From assembly GCF_041103235.1 (NCBI RefSeq), contig NZ_JBGCUN010000001.1, positions 2,418,001 through 2,482,000 of the forward strand: a stretch of DNA of 64,000 nucleotides, given 5' to 3'. A program made the translations under genes and the position numbers. Below, one piece after another: positions 45,765 to 54,335 of the stretch. Within the stretch, counting starts at the first letter, position 1. Every line of letters begins with the position of its first letter. The stretch is from Yoonia sp. R2331. GTDB taxonomy: Bacteria > Pseudomonadota > Alphaproteobacteria > Rhodobacterales > Rhodobacteraceae. A model generated the notes under the pieces. The model was not told where the DNA came from, did no database searches, and saw nothing but the letters and a program-made list of their open reading frames with translations.

Positions 45765-46245
45765 CACGTGGCGGCATCAAAAAATGCCCTGTGGCCTGCG
45801 CAAAAAGTCGGCTTCGGTTGTCCTGCCACGCCTCTACATGGACACTGGCATAACGTCGCCCGAAACGGTTCACCCGTGCGCGGGCGTAAGCATCCCGCGG
45901 CAGCCCAGCGCGGAGGTAGTCAACTGTGAAATCAATAGTCTTGGGCAGGCTGCGGTCCGCAAGATCCGTCGCACCCTGTTCCATGTCATCCCACATGGCG
46001 ACCCAGCTCAGCTCGATAATCGCGGTGACTTCTAGGAAGGCTGCTGTCACGCCGCCGTGGATCGCGGGGATCATGGCATTGCCAATATGCGTGTCGGCAA
46101 AGGGCAGCACGCCTGTCAGCTCATCCCCGCGCCGGTCGAACTTAATGCCCAAAAACTGGATGTAGGGCACGCCACCGACGATCTGATCAAGTGCCGCATC
46201 GCGCCGCGATTTGACCAGTTGCACGGGTTCAGGTTTGCGGATCAT
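45757..46245 (-). CDS. PaaI-type hotdog thioesterase (second of a pair)
   Basis: A 162-aa hotdog-fold protein. The core is [25 protein letters not shown], where HGG is the substrate-loop motif, followed by [18 protein letters not shown]. It would hydrolyse acyl-CoA thioesters. It overlaps the upstream thioesterase by 4 nt and the downstream MATE gene by 8 nt. It differs from its neighbour in a longer N-terminus. Confidence 0.82.
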   Translation of the reverse strand: MIRKPEPVQLVKSRRDAALDQIVGGVPYIQFLGIKFDRRGDELTGVLPFADTHIGNAMIPAIHGGVTAAFLEVTAIIELSWVAMWDDMEQGATDLADRSLPKTIDFTVDYLRAGLPRDAYARARVNRFGRRYASVHVEAWQDNRSRLFAQATGHFLMPPRDG

Positions 46246-46682
46246 GCAGTACCCCCTTCAACCGTGAAGGCGCCTGTTGCGGTTGCTACCGGGCGCGCGG
46301 TGTCTTCGTCCATCGCCGTTGCGCGTACAAATGCGACAGAGCGGGTGACGTGGTAACAGACCGCCTTGGCCGTGATCCGCTGTCCCGGTGTGGCGGGCCG
46401 CATGTAGTCGATCCGCAGATCAAGCGTGGCTGTGCTGGCCGGTGCAGCAGGGTGCGACATCACCGCAGCCCCACCACAGGTATCCATCAGCGCGGACACG
46501 GCCCCACCATGAATGACCCCGGTTTCCGGGTCGCCAACAAAACGGGGATCATAGGCCATGCTGATCGTTGCCTCGCCATCGCGGACCAATGACAGTTCCA
46601 TCCCCAGCGCACGGGAATGTGGCAAAGCGCCGATGAATTGGCGCACGATGGCGTTGCGATCAGGTGGTGATGTGTCTGTCAC
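46242..46682 (-). CDS. PaaI-type hotdog thioesterase (first of a pair)
   Basis: A 146-aa hotdog protein with [25 protein letters not shown], a clear PaaI/YbgC-like active-site helix, and [15 protein letters not shown]. The start is a GTG at 46682 behind AAAGGAATC. An in-frame extension to 46745 lacks a ribosome-binding site. The tandem arrangement with 45757 suggests either a heteromer or two chain-length specificities. Confidence 0.82.
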   Translation of the reverse strand: MTDTSPPDRNAIVRQFIGALPHSRALGMELSLVRDGEATISMAYDPRFVGDPETGVIHGGAVSALMDTCGGAAVMSHPAAPASTATLDLRIDYMRPATPGQRITAKAVCYHVTRSVAFVRATAMDEDTARPVATATGAFTVEGGTA

Positions 46683-46733
46683 GGCGGATTCCTTTGGTCG
46701 CAAAATTGTCCCTTGCCAGCATGGGGGCAAGTT

Positions 46734-46758
46734 GAATTTTTGCAATTACGCAAAATTC
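46734..46758. promoter_or_regulatory. palindromic site upstream of the thioesterase operon
   Basis: A near-perfect inverted repeat GAATTTTTGC / GCAAAATTC around AATTA lies about 52-76 nt upstream of the thioesterase GTG, in the 270-nt gap 46683-46952 that also serves merR at 46953. No regulator can be assigned. Confidence 0.3.
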
Positions 46759-46911
46759 GAAGACGTAAGCCCCAGGTCCAAATCGTCACAATGCCCCGCC
46801 ACCTTGGCCCGCACCGTGTGAACCGTTTGATCGTGGCGCAACTCTTTCGGAAGGTGACAAATCGCCTTTGTTTTCTTGCATACGGATTTTTGAACTGACC
46901 GCGTTGCCCTG

Positions 46912-46941
46912 AATACTGTGTCGGGCTAAGTTTCCAGTATT
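46912..46941 (+). promoter_or_regulatory. inverted repeat before the first merR gene
   Basis: AATACTG (46912-46918) and CAGTATT (46935-46941) form a perfect 7-bp inverted repeat spaced by 16 nt, ending 11 nt before the merR ATG. It overlaps the likely ribosome-binding site TTGGAGTG. MerR-type proteins bind such spaced repeats, so it may be autoregulatory. Confidence 0.4.
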
Positions 46942-46952
46942 GGAGTGTACCA

Positions 46953-47321
46953 ATGTCCGAAATCCGACTGACGTTCAAAGAAATGTGCGCCAAGTTCGAT
47001 GTCACGCCGCGCACCTTGCGGTACTATGAATACATCGAACTGCTGCAGCCCGAAAAGCAGGGCAGATCGCGGTTCTATGGCCCAAAGGAATTGGCGCGTA
47101 TGACCCTGATCTTGCGCGGACGGCGGTTTGGGTTTGCGCTTGAAGATATCCGCCAATGGCTGCTGGTCTATGAAAACGAAGGCACCAACGCGCAGATGCA
47201 GCGCTGGATCGAGTTGGCAGACCGTCAGATGGCAGAGCTCGAAGAGCAGCGCAAACAGCTTGATGAGACAATGGCAGAGCTCAAGCGGCTGCGGGATGAG
47301 ACGGCGAAATCGCTTGGCTAG
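46953..47321 (+). CDS. MerR-family transcriptional regulator (paralogue 1)
   Basis: A 122-aa regulator. The N-terminal MerR helix-turn-helix (LTFKEMCAKFDVTPRTLRYYE) is followed by the wing and a C-terminal coiled coil (about 80-120, ending KQLDETMAELKRLRDETA). It has no metal-binding cysteine loop, so it is not a metal sensor. It closely resembles the MerR gene at 49308. Relatives near acyl-CoA dehydrogenase genes (LiuR/PsrA-like) control fatty-acid or branched-chain acid breakdown. It is monocistronic. Confidence 0.85.
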   Translation: MSEIRLTFKEMCAKFDVTPRTLRYYEYIELLQPEKQGRSRFYGPKELARMTLILRGRRFGFALEDIRQWLLVYENEGTNAQMQRWIELADRQMAELEEQRKQLDETMAELKRLRDETAKSLG

Positions 47322-47411
47322 GACAGGTTGGCCGTTTCAAGCAATGATCTGACCCCCAAACGGATGCGCTCCGTGGCATGACCTGACACCTTTCACCTGA
47401 AAGGAGCTGCC

Positions 47412-48026
47412 ATGACACACACAGATCTGACACATGCCTATGACAATGCAGCGCCCAAGTGGGATGCCAAGATGCGCAAATTGGGCTATCTGGCGGCCTA
47501 CCGGGGATTTCTGTCCCACCTGCCCCGCCGCCCGGTTACGCGGCTGTGCGACATGGGTGCGGGCACAGGAGGGTTGACGGCAGCCTATCTGACGCAGGCG
47601 ACCTGCCCACGTGATGTCACCTTGGTTGATCCTTCTGCTACGATGCTGGATGCGGCGACACAGAGACTACCCTTTGCAAGACCAGTGACCGCGCTGCTTG
47701 AAGATTTCACAGACCCCAGTGGGTTTGATCTGATACTTGCGAGCCATGTGATCGAGCATTGCGCAGACCCCAGTACCGCCATGCAAACTCTTGCGGCGCT
47801 CATTCGTCCTGGTGGGACGCTCGCGCTGATCGTCAGCAGGCCACATTGGTGCCAATGGTTCATCTGGCTGCGCTGGCGGCACCGCTGGTACGCCGCCCCC
47901 GATGTGATGTCTTGGGCCGAGGCCGCCGGTCTTCGCCTGCGTCATCTGCACAGTTTTGATGCCGGACCGCCTAGCCGGACGAGCTTTGGCTATATCCTTG
48001 AAAAACCAGAAAGAGCCCTGCCTTGA
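47412..48026 (+). CDS. SAM-dependent class I methyltransferase
   Basis: A 204-aa methyltransferase. Motif I is LCDMGAGTGGLTAAYL (about 45-60), the acidic strand end is VTLVDPSATML, and LILASHVIEHC is post-motif II. The size and lack of extra domains fit small-molecule methylation (UbiE/Coq5-like type 11/25). It has AAAGGAG before its ATG. It overlaps the monooxygenase-fold gene by 4 nt. The substrate is unknown. Confidence 0.82.
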   Translation: MTHTDLTHAYDNAAPKWDAKMRKLGYLAAYRGFLSHLPRRPVTRLCDMGAGTGGLTAAYLTQATCPRDVTLVDPSATMLDAATQRLPFARPVTALLEDFTDPSGFDLILASHVIEHCADPSTAMQTLAALIRPGGTLALIVSRPHWCQWFIWLRWRHRWYAAPDVMSWAEAAGLRLRHLHSFDAGPPSRTSFGYILEKPERALP

Positions 48027-48328
48027 TGATTGCCATCGTTGATTTTCACGTTGCCCCCGCCGATCAGCCCCGCGCGCTAGAGGTACTGTCAGCAGACGGT
48101 GCAACCGCCACCGGCGCGGTGCCGGGCTGTCTTGCCTTCCGCGTTTTTGCCAATCATGGCGACGCCACACACGTCGGCCTGATGCATGAATGGGACGGAC
48201 CGGATGCGCTTGCCGCCTACCTTGGTTCCGATCATTTCGCCAAGATCGGTTCAGTTCTGCGCCCCATGATGAAGGGTCCGCCGGTCAGCCGCCGCTTTGA
48301 GGCGACACTTGTCGAAACTGCGCGCTGA
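48023..48328 (+). CDS. ABM-domain (antibiotic biosynthesis monooxygenase-like) protein
   Basis: A 101-aa dimeric alpha-beta-barrel-type protein of the ABM/YgiN family: MMIAIVDFHVAPADQPRALEV, VPGCLAFRVFANHGD, LMHEWDGPDALAAYLGSDHFA. Members are cofactor-free quinol monooxygenases or haem-degrading enzymes, and many have no proven activity. It is translationally coupled to the methyltransferase and is followed by an AraC gene after 15 nt. Confidence 0.78.
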   Translation: MMIAIVDFHVAPADQPRALEVLSADGATATGAVPGCLAFRVFANHGDATHVGLMHEWDGPDALAAYLGSDHFAKIGSVLRPMMKGPPVSRRFEATLVETAR

Positions 48329-48343
48329 CGTCAGGCTGGGTCT

Positions 48344-49090
48344 ATGCCGCCCTTTGCCTTTACGCTGAATCAGGACTTTCCACCGACCCCACGCACGGCG
48401 TTTCAGATCGGTCGGCATTATCTGTTATACGCGCGTGCGGGCACGATGCGGCTGGAACACAATGGGCTTAGTTGGTCATTGCCGCCTGCCCGCGCGGCCT
48501 TGATCGCTGCGGATACGCCGATCTGGATCAGCATGCGCCACACGCTTTCGGCCTGTTCCGCGCTCTTTGATCCGGCCAAGGTTCCTACCCCGCCGCAACC
48601 TTTGGCAGTGTTCGAAATGACGCCCCTTGCCAGAGAATTGGTGCTGGCCTGCGGCGATTGGGGCGAAGACACCCTGAACCGACCTGCAATGGCCGACCAG
48701 TTGTTTGACACGTTGCAAACGGTTTGCTGGTCACTCTCCGCCACTCCTTTCCCGGGCATGGTGCCATTGGGCCGCTCTGCGCATCTGACCCGTGCCATCG
48801 CGTGGACCGAAGAGAATTTGGCGGACGACCTCACATTTGCGGATGCGGCCGCCGTCGCAGGCTTGTCGGAACGATCGCTGGCCCGCCGTTTCGCCGAAGA
48901 GCTGGGCCAACCTTGGGGACAGGTGCTGCGTCAGATGCGGATGATCCGCGCCCACGAAGAGCTGACGATGACGGACCAGTCGGTCACGCAGATCGCCTTG
49001 GCGGTCGGTTATCAATCTCTTTCAGCATTCCACGCCGCCTTTCGGGGGCACTTTGGCAAGTCGCCGAGTGCCTGCCGGGGCAGTTCGTAG
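48344..49090 (+). CDS. AraC-family transcriptional regulator
   Basis: A 248-aa regulator with an N-terminal cupin-like sensing half (about 1-140; RAGTMRLEHNGLSWSLPPARAALI) and two C-terminal helix-turn-helix motifs (about 150-245; DLTFADAAAVAGLSERSLARRF and VTQIALAVGYQSLSAFHAAFRGHFGKSP). It probably senses a small molecule and controls the two genes just upstream, with which it may be co-transcribed. A strong terminator follows. Confidence 0.88.
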   Translation: MPPFAFTLNQDFPPTPRTAFQIGRHYLLYARAGTMRLEHNGLSWSLPPARAALIAADTPIWISMRHTLSACSALFDPAKVPTPPQPLAVFEMTPLARELVLACGDWGEDTLNRPAMADQLFDTLQTVCWSLSATPFPGMVPLGRSAHLTRAIAWTEENLADDLTFADAAAVAGLSERSLARRFAEELGQPWGQVLRQMRMIRAHEELTMTDQSVTQIALAVGYQSLSAFHAAFRGHFGKSPSACRGSS

Positions 49091-49135
49091 CCACGCAGTC
49101 CTGTATCGGAATCACCACCCAAAGCGCATTGGACG

Positions 49136-49157
49136 GGGAAAAACGCGGGTTTTTCCC
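49136..49157 (+). terminator. rho-independent terminator after the AraC gene
   Basis: Perfect 9-bp repeat GGGAAAAAC / GTTTTTCCC with a 4-nt GCGG loop, followed by the T-rich TCTTATTTTGTTG. It is 45 nt beyond the AraC stop and isolates this unit from the fatty-acid cluster. Confidence 0.85.
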
Positions 49158-49231
49158 TCTTATTTTGTTGCGCGTGACCTAGCGTCACTTTGCCTGACCT
49201 TTCGTCAAGACCGAAATGACGCCACGTTCCG

Positions 49232-49247
49232 TTTACGTCAACGTCAA
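49232..49247. promoter_or_regulatory. LiuR/MerR-like operator upstream of merR and acyl-CoA dehydrogenase
   Basis: The 16-mer TTTACGTCAACGTCAA is a near-palindrome (arms TTTACGT and ACGTCAA) about 60 nt before the merR start. Its ACGT-N2-ACGT spacing is like sites I recall for LiuR-type MerR regulators of acyl-CoA catabolism in proteobacteria. It is the likely binding site of the regulator encoded immediately downstream. Confidence 0.55.
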
Positions 49248-49307
49248 CATTCCTTGTAAGGTTGCTTCGGACCACGCATCTGCCGGGCATGACACCGGCA
49301 TGAATGG

Positions 49308-49718
49308 ATGAAAATGATGACGACCGATACAATGAATATTCGCGAGATGTGCGAGGCTTTCGAGGTCACGCCACGCACATTGCGCTTTTACGAAGCCAAG
49401 GAATTGCTGTTCCCGATCCGCGAAGGACAAAAGCGCCTGTTCACAAAACGTGACCGCGCGCGATTGAAATTGATTTTGCGCGGCAAGCGGTTTGGCTTTT
49501 CACTTGAAGAAATTCGCCAACTTCTGGACCTGTATCACATGGACGACGGGCAACTGACACAGCTCAGCAAATCCTACGAACTTGCCAAGACACACCTTGC
49601 CGACATGGAAGCCCAGAAGGCAGAGCTTGATGAAGCCATTGCCGAACTCAAAAGCCAGATGGCTTGGGGCGAAGCAAAACTGGCCGAAATCGCCAAAAAC
49701 AACACAGCCGCAGCATAA
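49308..49718 (+). CDS. MerR-family transcriptional regulator (paralogue 2)
   Basis: A 136-aa regulator. The helix-turn-helix MNIREMCEAFEVTPRTLRFYE and the LILRGKRFGFSLEEIRQLL segment align residue for residue with the MerR protein at 46953. A coiled coil (about 85-125) follows. It has no metal-sensing cysteines. Several ATGs cluster at the start (49308, 49314, 49317) and the first choice is uncertain. It lies 40 nt before the acyl-CoA dehydrogenase gene and probably controls the beta-oxidation operon. Confidence 0.85.
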   Translation: MKMMTTDTMNIREMCEAFEVTPRTLRFYEAKELLFPIREGQKRLFTKRDRARLKLILRGKRFGFSLEEIRQLLDLYHMDDGQLTQLSKSYELAKTHLADMEAQKAELDEAIAELKSQMAWGEAKLAEIAKNNTAAA

Positions 49719-49758
49719 ATCCTGCGGCCCCAGACCTGACTGACCGGAGACCCCCACG

Positions 49759-51537
49759 ATGCCAAGCTACACCGCACCGACCAAAGACTTTCAGTTCGTC
49801 CTGCATGAACTGCTGAAAGTAAGCGAACAGGACATTCCCGGCTATGCCGATCTGGACGCCGATTTTACCGGTGCTGTGCTGGAAGAGGCCGGCAAAGTGT
49901 CTTCGGAAATCCTGTCACCCTTGAACGCGATCGGCGACACCGAAGGCTGCACGTTGGAAAACGGTGTGGTGCGCACGCCCACAGGGTTCAAAGACGCCTT
50001 TGACCAGATCCGCGAAGGCGGCTGGACCGGCATGGACATCCCTGAAGAATTTGGCGGTCAGGGCCTTCCCTACATCATGCATACCGCTGCACAGGAACCG
50101 ATGGTCAGCGCCAACATGGCATTCAACATGTATCAGGGCCTGACCCACGGTGCGCTGTCTGCCATTCTGGCCCACGGGTCGGATGCGCAAAAAGCGCTTT
50201 ATGCCCCCAAGCTGGCCAATTGCGAGTGGACCGGCACCATGAACCTGACAGAACCGCATTGCGGCACTGATCTGGGGCTGATGCGGACCAAGGCAGAACC
50301 ACAGGACGACGGTACCTTCAAGGTCAGCGGTCAGAAGATCTTTATCTCGGCTGGCGACCACGACATGGCTGACAATGTGATCCATCTGGTACTGGCAAAG
50401 ATACCCGGCGGGCCGGAAGGCATCAAAGGTGTGTCGCTTTTTATCGTGCCGAAAATCCTGCACGATGACGCCGGTAATCTTGGCGCGCGCAACGGCGTGT
50501 CCGTGGGCAAGATCGAAGAAAAGATGGGTATCCACGGCAATTCGACATGCGTGATGAACTATGACGAGGCGACCGGCTATCTGATCGGCGAAGAGCACAA
50601 AGGCATGCGCGCGATGTTCGTCATGATGAACGAGGCGCGGCTGGGCGTTGGCCTGCAGGGCTATGCCCAGGCGGAAGCCGCCCATCAGAACGCGGTGATC
50701 TATGCCAACGACCGTCTGCAAGGGCGCGATGTGACGGGGGCAAAAAACCCCGATGGTCCTGCCGATCCTCTGATTGTGCATCCTGACATTCGCCGCAACC
50801 TGATGGACCAGAAATCCTTTGTGGAAGGTGCGCGCGCCTTCACGTTCTGGGGTGCATCCCTGATCGACCGGGCACACAAAAACGACGATGACGATGCCGA
50901 GGGCCTGATTTCCTTGTTGACCCCGGTCATCAAGGGGTTCCAGACCGACAAGGGCTTTGAATACGCGGTTGCAGCCCAGCAGGTTTATGGCGGCCACGGC
51001 TATATCGAGGAGTGGGGCATGTCCCAGTTCGCCCGCGACGCCCGGATCGCCATGATCTACGAGGGTGCCAACGGCGTGCAAGCACTTGATCTGGTAGGCC
51101 GCAAGCTTGCGCAGGACGGCGGCAAGCATGTCATGGCGTTCTTTGAAATGGTGAAGACGTTCATCAAGGAAAACGAAGCCAATGAGGCGCTGAAAACGGA
51201 ATTCCTGGACCCCCTGAAAGCTGCGTCCAAAGACCTGCAAGCGGCGGGAATGTACTTTATGCAGAACGGCATGAAGAATCCCAATAACGCGTTGTCAGGC
51301 TCCTATGACTTCATGCACATGATGGGCCATGTCTGCCTTGGCCTGATGTGGGCCCGCATGGCGAAGGCCGCAATGGAAGCGCTGGAAAACGGCGCGACCG
51401 ACATCGAATTTTATGAAACCAAGCTGGCAACGGGGCGTTACTACATGCAACGGCAATTGCCCGCCACGGCGATGCATCTGGCCCGCATCAACACAGGTGC
51501 CGAAACCGTGATGGCGCTGAAGGCTGCGAATTTCTAA
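49759..51537 (+). CDS. acyl-CoA dehydrogenase, DmdC/long C-terminal type
   Basis: A 592-aa flavoenzyme, longer than classical ACADs (about 380) because of an extra C-terminal domain (about 465-592). FAD and substrate motifs include [13 protein letters not shown] and [13 protein letters not shown]. The catalytic glutamate is in [19 protein letters not shown]. The form matches FadE-like and DmdC proteins; DmdC oxidises 3-methylmercaptopropionyl-CoA from DMSP in marine bacteria. The thiolase and FadB-type genes downstream argue equally for straight-chain beta-oxidation. CCGGAGACC precedes its ATG. Confidence 0.88.
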   Translation: MPSYTAPTKDFQFVLHELLKVSEQDIPGYADLDADFTGAVLEEAGKVSSEILSPLNAIGDTEGCTLENGVVRTPTGFKDAFDQIREGGWTGMDIPEEFGGQGLPYIMHTAAQEPMVSANMAFNMYQGLTHGALSAILAHGSDAQKALYAPKLANCEWTGTMNLTEPHCGTDLGLMRTKAEPQDDGTFKVSGQKIFISAGDHDMADNVIHLVLAKIPGGPEGIKGVSLFIVPKILHDDAGNLGARNGVSVGKIEEKMGIHGNSTCVMNYDEATGYLIGEEHKGMRAMFVMMNEARLGVGLQGYAQAEAAHQNAVIYANDRLQGRDVTGAKNPDGPADPLIVHPDIRRNLMDQKSFVEGARAFTFWGASLIDRAHKNDDDDAEGLISLLTPVIKGFQTDKGFEYAVAAQQVYGGHGYIEEWGMSQFARDARIAMIYEGANGVQALDLVGRKLAQDGGKHVMAFFEMVKTFIKENEANEALKTEFLDPLKAASKDLQAAGMYFMQNGMKNPNNALSGSYDFMHMMGHVCLGLMWARMAKAAMEALENGATDIEFYETKLATGRYYMQRQLPATAMHLARINTGAETVMALKAANF

Positions 51538-51543
51538 GGTGGC

Positions 51544-51563
51544 GGTGGGCACACTCGCCCACC
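51544..51563 (+). terminator. hairpin after the acyl-CoA dehydrogenase gene
   Basis: Perfect 7-bp repeat GGTGGGC / GCCCACC with a 6-nt loop, 6 nt past the dehydrogenase stop. There is no T tract, so it more likely stabilises the upstream mRNA end or weakly attenuates than terminates. Confidence 0.4.
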
Positions 51564-51586
51564 CACCATCAAAGGACCCTGCCCCG

Positions 51587-51799
51587 ATGCCAAAGCGCCT
51601 GCGCCTAACCCGCCGTTTCCCAGTTGCAATGACAGAGGGCGGCTATCGCAGGCTCCGCAGGTTCAGCAAAGATGCAGGGTTGGACGAGGGGGAGGCGCTG
51701 TCGTTTTTGTTCGAAAACTTCGACAGCGTGATCAATGATGACACCTTTGGCCACCGGCTGAAGTTGTTCGTCGCAGAATTGGAGGCGCGCAAGACATGA
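51587..51799 (+). CDS. 70-aa hypothetical basic protein
   Basis: A small protein, MPKRLRLTRRFPVAMTEGGYRRL and onward, basic at the N-terminus and helical after it (LDEGEALSFLFENFDSVI). ATG 51587 has AAAGGA upstream; an in-frame extension to 51539 runs into the hairpin. It overlaps the next gene by 4 nt. The N-terminal strand and helix pattern is loosely like a ribbon-helix-helix DNA-binding protein, but this is not certain. Confidence 0.55.
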   Translation: MPKRLRLTRRFPVAMTEGGYRRLRRFSKDAGLDEGEALSFLFENFDSVINDDTFGHRLKLFVAELEARKT

Positions 51800-52482
51800 A
51801 CCGATTTGGCCTGACGGCACTGTTGCTTTGCCTGCCCCTTGCGGTGCAGGGCCAGGTGATCAGTGAAACACCGCGGGCCGTCGGCATCTTTGCGCCCGTT
51901 CAGGGCTATGATGATCTGACCGTAGATCGGTTTGGCACACCTGCATCGCCGGAATTGACTGAACTTGGCCTTGTGCTGGTCAGCCGCATGTTCCGCAACA
52001 CCTGCCTGACGCTGGAACAGGGTGCTGCGTTGGAGGATGCGATGCCTCCGGGTTTTGCGGCCTATGAAAGCAACGCATTCTTCATGGGAACCGCAGTGAC
52101 CGGTGATCGCGATCGTCTTGCGCTTTCGGCCACCGGAAATATCGACACAGTCGATGCTCAAGGTCACCCTGTTCTGGAAATCTCTGCCCGCGACACGGGA
52201 ATGACCTGCCGATTGGAGTGGCGCATGGCTGCGCCGCCTGCCGCTGATCGGCAGGAAAGCATGGCGGTCTACATGGAACAGTGGTTCCCTTATGAATACG
52301 CGCTTGTCCGGGTTGAACGCCCGGCCATGGCATTCACGCCAAACATCACAAATTTCGCTGAATGGGACCGCCCCTGTGGCGACCGCTGGTGTCCGATCTC
52401 GGCGATTTTCAACTTTTCACGGGGCGAGGTTATCTTGGAAACCACGCTCAACATCACTGCCATTGGGGGGACACAACCATGA
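51796..52482 (+). CDS. hypothetical exported protein
   Basis: A 228-aa protein with a signal peptide (MNRFGLTALLLCLPLAVQG). The mature part contains four cysteines (in NTCLT, GMTCRLEW, DRPCGDRW and RWCPIS), which could form disulfides in the periplasm. No family is recognised. It overlaps both neighbours by 4 nt, so it is firmly part of the fatty-acid operon. Confidence 0.6.
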   Translation: MNRFGLTALLLCLPLAVQGQVISETPRAVGIFAPVQGYDDLTVDRFGTPASPELTELGLVLVSRMFRNTCLTLEQGAALEDAMPPGFAAYESNAFFMGTAVTGDRDRLALSATGNIDTVDAQGHPVLEISARDTGMTCRLEWRMAAPPAADRQESMAVYMEQWFPYEYALVRVERPAMAFTPNITNFAEWDRPCGDRWCPISAIFNFSRGEVILETTLNITAIGGTQP

Positions 52483-53105
52483 AGCTGCATTGCTTTGGCG
52501 AAAGTGGGAACAGCTACAAGGCTGCCCTTGCGTTGGAACTGGCAGGCGTTGACTGGGAACCGGTCTTTGTTGATTTCTTCAATGGCGCCGCGCGCACGCC
52601 GGAATGGCGCGCCGTGAACGGTATGGGTGAAGCCCCGGTTCTGGAAGACGGTGATGTCCGGCTCAGCCAGTCAGGCGCCATTCAGCAATACATCACAGAC
52701 AAGACCGGCCTGTTCGGCGGCCCGAAATCCGCCAAGTACGAAGTGCTGCGCTGGGTGCTATGGGACAATCACAAGCTCAGCTCGCAGGCGGGGATGCTGC
52801 GTTTCCTGATGAACTTTTTGCCAGAGGACAAGCGCCCCGCTGAGGTGATTGCCTTTAGCCAAGGGCGGCTCAAGGCCGCATACGGCGTGCTGAATGATCA
52901 CCTTGAAGGCCGCGACTGGATCGTGGGCGACAGCATCACCAATGCCGACCTGTCCTGCTGTTCATACCTTTATTACCCTGAACCCTTTGGCTTTGAACGC
53001 ACCGCGTACCCACATATCAACCGCTGGCTCGACAACGTCGCCGCCGTGCCCGGTTGGAAACATCCATACGATCTGATGCCCCGGGCGCTGCCCGGCACCG
53101 CTTAA
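52479..53105 (+). CDS. glutathione S-transferase family protein
   Basis: A 208-aa GST. The N-terminal thioredoxin-like domain opens MKLHCFGESGNSYKAALAL, where the serine is the likely glutathione activator, and contains GEAPVLEDGDVRLSQSGAI. The C-terminal helical domain ends NADLSCCSYLYY and PHINRWLDNVAAVPGWK. It would conjugate or isomerise electrophiles with glutathione. ATG 52479 follows GGGGGGACAC and overlaps the previous stop. Its position in a beta-oxidation operon is typical of this bacterial group. Confidence 0.85.
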   Translation: MKLHCFGESGNSYKAALALELAGVDWEPVFVDFFNGAARTPEWRAVNGMGEAPVLEDGDVRLSQSGAIQQYITDKTGLFGGPKSAKYEVLRWVLWDNHKLSSQAGMLRFLMNFLPEDKRPAEVIAFSQGRLKAAYGVLNDHLEGRDWIVGDSITNADLSCCSYLYYPEPFGFERTAYPHINRWLDNVAAVPGWKHPYDLMPRALPGTA

Positions 53106-53117
53106 CAGGAGACGAGA

Positions 53118-54329
53118 ATGACCGACGCCTATATCTATGACACCGTGCGCACGCCACGCGGCAAAGGCCGCAAAGACGGCAGCCTGCATGAGGTAACTTC
53201 TGCGCGCCTGTCAGCCGGTGTGCTGAATGCACTGAAAGATCGAAACGGTCTGGAAGGCCATGCAGTTGAAGACGTGATCTGGGGCAACGTAACCCAGGTG
53301 GGCGAGCAGGGCGGATGTCTGGCCCGGACGGCGGTGCTTGCCTCTGATCTAGATGAGAGCATCCCCGGCTTGGCGATCAACCGCTTCTGCGCCTCTGGGA
53401 TGGAAGCTGTGAATTTGGCCGCCAATCAGGTCAAGGGCGGTGCTGGTGGTGCTTATATCGCTGGTGGTGTGGAAATGATGGGCCGCGTGGCGATGGGCAG
53501 TGATGGTGCGGCAATTGCGGTGGATCCCTCTATCGCGATGGAGACATATTTTGTCCCGCAGGGTATCTCTGCCGACATCATCGCCACCGAATACGGCTTT
53601 AGCCGCGACGATGCAGACCAACTGGCAGTAAAAAGCCAGCAGCGCGCCAAGGCAGCCTGGGATGACAGGCGGTTCGACAAATCCATCGTGACCGTGCGCG
53701 ACATAAACGGTCTACCCATTCTGGCCCACGACGAATACATGCGCCCCGGCACCGACATGCAATCGCTTGGCGGTCTAAATCCCGCCTTTCAGGCGATGGG
53801 CGAGGTGATGCCCGGCTTTGATAAGGTCGCGCTGATGAAGTACCCGCACCTAGAGCGGATCAACCATATCCACCACGCAGGCAATTCTTCTGGCATCGTG
53901 GATGGGGCGGCCGGTGTATTGGTCGCGTCCAAGGAATGGGGCGATGCAATGGGCCTCAAGCCACGCGCGCGGATCAAGGCGACGGCCAAAATCGGAACCG
54001 ATCCAACCATCATGCTGACCGGTCCGGTTCCTGTGACCGAGAAGATCATGGCCGATTCAGGCATGTCGATCAGCGACATCGACCTGTTTGAGGTGAACGA
54101 GGCCTTTGCCTCTGTCGTGTTGCGCTTCATGCAGGCCTTTGACGTGGATGACAGCGTGGTCAATGTGAACGGCGGGTCCATTGCCATGGGCCACCCGCTG
54201 GGGGCCACCGGTGCGATCATCATTGGCACCCTGCTGGACGAGCTGGAGCGGACCGGCAAGGGTACCGGCCTTGCAACACTTTGCATTGCATCCGGCATGG
54301 GTGCCGCCACGATCATTGAACGTGTGTGA
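53118..54329 (+). CDS. acetyl-CoA C-acyltransferase (thiolase)
   Basis: A 403-aa thiolase. The nucleophile is C91 in NRFCASGMEAVN, the catalytic pair H359 in GGSIAMGHPLGATG and C389 in LCIASGMGAA, and NEAFA is present. It cleaves 3-ketoacyl-CoA to acetyl-CoA and a shortened acyl-CoA, the last step of beta-oxidation, with FadB encoded 925 nt downstream. It lies 12 nt after the GST gene, with AACAGGAGACGAG before its ATG. Confidence 0.92.
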   Translation: MTDAYIYDTVRTPRGKGRKDGSLHEVTSARLSAGVLNALKDRNGLEGHAVEDVIWGNVTQVGEQGGCLARTAVLASDLDESIPGLAINRFCASGMEAVNLAANQVKGGAGGAYIAGGVEMMGRVAMGSDGAAIAVDPSIAMETYFVPQGISADIIATEYGFSRDDADQLAVKSQQRAKAAWDDRRFDKSIVTVRDINGLPILAHDEYMRPGTDMQSLGGLNPAFQAMGEVMPGFDKVALMKYPHLERINHIHHAGNSSGIVDGAAGVLVASKEWGDAMGLKPRARIKATAKIGTDPTIMLTGPVPVTEKIMADSGMSISDIDLFEVNEAFASVVLRFMQAFDVDDSVVNVNGGSIAMGHPLGATGAIIIGTLLDELERTGKGTGLATLCIASGMGAATIIERV

Positions 54330-54335
54330 TCCGCA

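Noticed and set aside
44877-45929. Plus-strand frame of 350 codons opposite the MATE gene
   Set aside because: Antisense to a clear twelve-helix transporter; the translation is rich in Q, K, R and D with no motif.
49915-51240. Long minus-strand frame opposite the acyl-CoA dehydrogenase
   Set aside because: Antisense shadow of a gene with an intact active site; no family motif in the translated product.
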